Shown: one piece after another, positions 61,834-64,000 of the stretch
Layout of the letters: every line of letters begins with the position of its first letter
Numbering within the stretch: the first letter of the stretch is position 1
Source: Jiella avicenniae
GTDB taxonomy: Bacteria; Pseudomonadota; Alphaproteobacteria; Rhizobiales; Rhizobiaceae
Assembly (NCBI RefSeq): GCF_021390325.1
Contig: NZ_JAJUWU010000001.1
Span: forward strand, 347,115 to 411,114
Length of the DNA: 64,000 nt
Direction of reading: 5' to 3'
Position numbers and translations under genes: made by a program
The notes under the pieces: generated by a model
Seen by the model: only the letters and a program-made list of their open reading frames with translations
What the model was told of the DNA's origin: nothing
Database searches by the model: none

Positions 61834-62937
61834 TCAATCTGACGCTGCGGCAAAGAACGGGGGAAGAGGGACCGGTGCCGTCGCCACGGCGAGGACCTTG
61901 AACAGCGCGCCCATCTCTCCCGCGCCGCGCCCCGCCAGCCGGGCGACGGCCCGTTCGATGTCGGCTCGCCCCTTGGCGTCGAGCGGCGCGCCGAGCCTGC
62001 CCGCCCGCTCCAGGAGACCGAGGGCGAGGAGGAAGTCACCCTGCTCGACGACCGGCGAAACGGCGAGCCCACGGCTGGAAAAGATCTGCGACAGGCCGGC
62101 GAAATCCACGTGACTGGTCAGATCGGCCTCGCCCGGCCGGTCGAGCGGATCGGCATGGGCGTGGGCGCGCACTGCCTGCAGCGTATCCCCGAACGCGCTC
62201 GTCGCATGGCCGTAGTCGATGAAGAGGCCCGCCCCGGTCTCCGTGGCGAAGCGGTCGGCGAGGGCTGCGGCGAGGGCGGCCCGCTCCGGCGAGACTTCGA
62301 AGACGGCGCCTGCGGCCGGCGGATGGGGCATGGCTTCGTCCGGCAGCGGCGGGTGCGGGCGGGCGCAAAGCACGAATTCCAGCCGTCCCGCCTCCGACAG
62401 GCCGACGCAGCGTTCTCGAAAGGTCTCGCCGTCGAAGACGAACTGGCGGATGGCGAGCGCGTCGAAGAGTTCGTTGGTGACGATCACGGCCGGGCCGGGG
62501 GGGAGTTCGGCGATGCGCCGATGGCGCCGGACCGGCAGGTCGAAGCGCGAAAGCGTCTCCGCCTGGATCGCCGCCAGCGTCTCGCTGGTCTCGACGAGAT
62601 GAATGCTCGCGCTGGCGAGGCAGGCGGGCGCCGCGCGGCGCAGGGTCCTCAGCATGTCGGCCATCAGCGTGCCGCGCCCCGGGCCGATCTCGACGAGCCG
62701 AAACGGCCGCGGCTGGCCGAGCGATGCCCAGACGCCGGCGACCCAGGCGCCGATCAGCTCGCCGAACATCTGGCTGATCTCCGGCGCGGTCACGAAGTCG
62801 CCGGCCCGGCCGAGCGGGTTCTTCGTGGCGTAATAGCCGGCGGAGCGGTCGAACAGCGCGAGGTTCCAGAACCGGTCGATGCCGATCGGCCCCTCGCGGC
62901 GAATGAGATCGGCGATCCTGTGGGCGAGGTCGTTCAA
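61834..62937 (-). CDS. MidA-type SAM-dependent methyltransferase (NDUFAF7 homolog)
   Basis: A 367-residue protein of the MidA/DUF185 family. Motifs: YYATKNPLGRAGDFVTAPEI near the start, the SAM-binding loop VEIGPGRGTLMADMLRTLRR, and VTNELFDALAIRQFVFDG. Its mitochondrial relative methylates a complex I subunit. The TTG at 62937 overlaps the lgt stop codon (TTGA), and translation opens LNDLAHRIADLIRREG, so it is coupled to lgt. The frame stays open far upstream antisense-free but opposite to nothing; lgt-like content excludes it. Confidence 0.9.
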   Translation of the reverse strand: MNDLAHRIADLIRREGPIGIDRFWNLALFDRSAGYYATKNPLGRAGDFVTAPEISQMFGELIGAWVAGVWASLGQPRPFRLVEIGPGRGTLMADMLRTLRRAAPACLASASIHLVETSETLAAIQAETLSRFDLPVRRHRRIAELPPGPAVIVTNELFDALAIRQFVFDGETFRERCVGLSEAGRLEFVLCARPHPPLPDEAMPHPPAAGAVFEVSPERAALAAALADRFATETGAGLFIDYGHATSAFGDTLQAVRAHAHADPLDRPGEADLTSHVDFAGLSQIFSSRGLAVSPVVEQGDFLLALGLLERAGRLGAPLDAKGRADIERAVARLAGRGAGEMGALFKVLAVATAPVPLPPFFAAASD

Positions 62938-63824
62938 GGGCGGGCGGTGTCCTCTGCCTTGGCGCCGGCATGCTCGCCGTCTTTCGGCTCGTAGGCGACG
63001 GGTTTTGCGGTGGCGATCGCCCAGAGGCCGACGAGAATCATCGGGAAGGAGAGGACCATCCCCATGGTCAGCCAGCCGCCATAGAGATAGCCGAGCTGTT
63101 CGTCCGGCATGCGGAAGAAGGCTTCGACGATGGTCCGGAAGATGCCGTAGAACAGAATGAAGATGCCGCCCGTCAGCCGCGGCCTGCCGAGCGTCTTGAA
63201 CGCGTGGGTGGCGACGAGAAGGATGAGGAAGAGGACGATGCCTTCGAGCGCGGCCTCGTAAAGCTGGCTCGGATGGCGCGGCTCGGGACCGCCGGTCGGA
63301 AACACCATCGCCCACGGAACGTTCGACGGCGAGCCCCAGAGCTCGCTGTTGATGAAGTTGGCGAGACGGCCGAAGAACAGGCCGAAGGGCACCGAAGCCG
63401 CGACGACGTCGATCAGGCTGAACAAAGGCACCTTGTACTGCCGGCAGAACAGGATCAGCGCCAGGGTCACGCCGACCAGACCGCCGTGAAACGCCATGCC
63501 GCCGTCCCAGACGGAAAAGACGGTGAGCGGATCGGCGAGATATTGCAGCGGATTGTAGAACAGGACGTAGCCGAGCCGGCCGCCGAGGACGATGCCGAGG
63601 ACGAGATAGAGGATCATGTCGTCGATCTGCAGCTTGGTGATCGGCGAGACGCCGTTCGGCCAGAGCCGGGTGTCGGCCACGAGATAACGCCCGTAGAGCC
63701 AGCCGCACAGAATGCCGGCGACATAGGCGAGGCCGTACCAGTGGAGCGCGATCGGCCCGATCTGCAGGAACACCGGATCGATGTTCGGATAGGCCAGCAC
63801 GCCGAAGGTCTGGAGAGAGAGCAT
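62934..63824 (-). CDS. lgt: Prolipoprotein diacylglyceryl transferase
   Basis: A 296-residue inner-membrane enzyme that attaches diacylglycerol to the lipobox Cys of lipoproteins such as the several encoded here. Hallmarks: IGPIALHWYGLAYVAGILCG, GMAFHGGLVGVTLALI (catalytic His) and FFGRLANFINSELWGSPS (signature). About seven membrane segments. It is the first gene of lgt-midA-pgeF-M24. The ATG at 63824 is the normal start. Confidence 0.97.
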   Translation of the reverse strand: MLSLQTFGVLAYPNIDPVFLQIGPIALHWYGLAYVAGILCGWLYGRYLVADTRLWPNGVSPITKLQIDDMILYLVLGIVLGGRLGYVLFYNPLQYLADPLTVFSVWDGGMAFHGGLVGVTLALILFCRQYKVPLFSLIDVVAASVPFGLFFGRLANFINSELWGSPSNVPWAMVFPTGGPEPRHPSQLYEAALEGIVLFLILLVATHAFKTLGRPRLTGGIFILFYGIFRTIVEAFFRMPDEQLGYLYGGWLTMGMVLSFPMILVGLWAIATAKPVAYEPKDGEHAGAKAEDTARP

Positions 63825-63921
63825 GGTCGAAGCGGGCCTCGTCGCGCGTGGTCATGGACGCCCTGCCGTCGGTGCGGCCGCGTCGCAGCCCTCATAAGGC
63901 CAAGCGGCGACGCTTTGAAGA

Positions 63922-64000
63922 CCGGCCGGGGGGGGGGGGGGGGGGGGCGCGGGCGCGGGGCGCCCGGCGCGCGGGGGCCGGCCCCCGCGGGGGGCCCCCG
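63922..64000. other. G/C-only end sequence, probable contig-end artefact
   Basis: The last 79 bases contain only G and C, including a run of 20 G at 63928-63947. The sequence before it looks normal. This resembles low-quality or poly-G sequencing error at a contig end, not biology. Confidence 0.75.

Noticed and set aside
1..64000. tRNA, rRNA, CRISPR arrays, insertion sequences, integrases
   Set aside because: No cloverleaf-like GTTCGAATC segment, no short regularly spaced repeats of CRISPR type, and no transposase or integrase genes were seen when reading the window by eye; a covariance-model scan would be the decisive check.

Overview
This window is high-GC chromosomal DNA from an alphaproteobacterium of the order Hyphomicrobiales (Rhizobiales). 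The evidence is the gene order flgB-flgC-fliE-flgG-flgA-flgI-motE-flgH-fliL-fliP followed by tandem flagellin genes, the motE chaperone gene, a phyR/nepR/ecfG general stress response locus, a choXWV choline transporter, and a Mrp protein without the usual CxxC. The genus cannot be fixed by eye; an aurantimonad-like member is possible. I saw no rRNA, tRNA, CRISPR array, prophage or insertion sequence.

Layout. 1-2348: the end of a TRAP transporter operon (dctP fragment, dctQ, dctM). 2424-4501 (minus): fliI and flgF. 4712-10039 (plus): motA, fliM, a small membrane protein, fliN, fliG, flhB and an unknown gene, i.e. stator, switch and export parts. 10611-17185 (plus): rod, P-ring, L-ring, motE, fliL and fliP. 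17329-21990: three flagellin genes, each with its own terminator. 22182-28877 (minus): an ABC-F protein, then an RND efflux pump with its adaptor. 29096-37545: a general stress block containing a triple PRC-barrel protein, small membrane and stress proteins, a YqjD/YqjE-like pair, sigma EcfG, its anti-sigma NepR, the anti-anti-sigma PhyR and an HWE-type histidine kinase. 37940-41525: small envelope proteins, a HugZ-like protein and Mrp. 41626-48828: a dipeptide-type ABC transporter operon with two extra genes in it. 49045-55128: a lipoprotein, an unknown gene, prfC and choXWV. 55253-63824 (minus): an unknown protein, an autotransporter-type barrel protein, prs, a lipoprotein, an M24-fold protein, pgeF, midA and lgt. 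The last 79 bases contain only G and C with a 20-G run and look like a contig-end artefact.

The most interesting signals are non-coding. (1) Flagellin genes 2 and 3 share a 77-base block in otherwise different leaders. It folds as a three-way junction, and both long stems keep pairing through G-U changes. A small hairpin just before each start codon is also shared. (2) The flagellin promoters carry TTAACCA/TTAA boxes: a perfect TTAA-N7-TTAAC CtrA-type site before flagellin 1, and a 24-bp-phased TTAACCA array before flagellin 2. (3) Five GGAAC-N17-GTT sigma EcfG promoter motifs lie upstream of, and on the same strand as, genes in the stress block, outlining a local regulon. (4) Two 129-bp dispersed palindromic elements of the same family sit in opposite orientation 26 kb apart.
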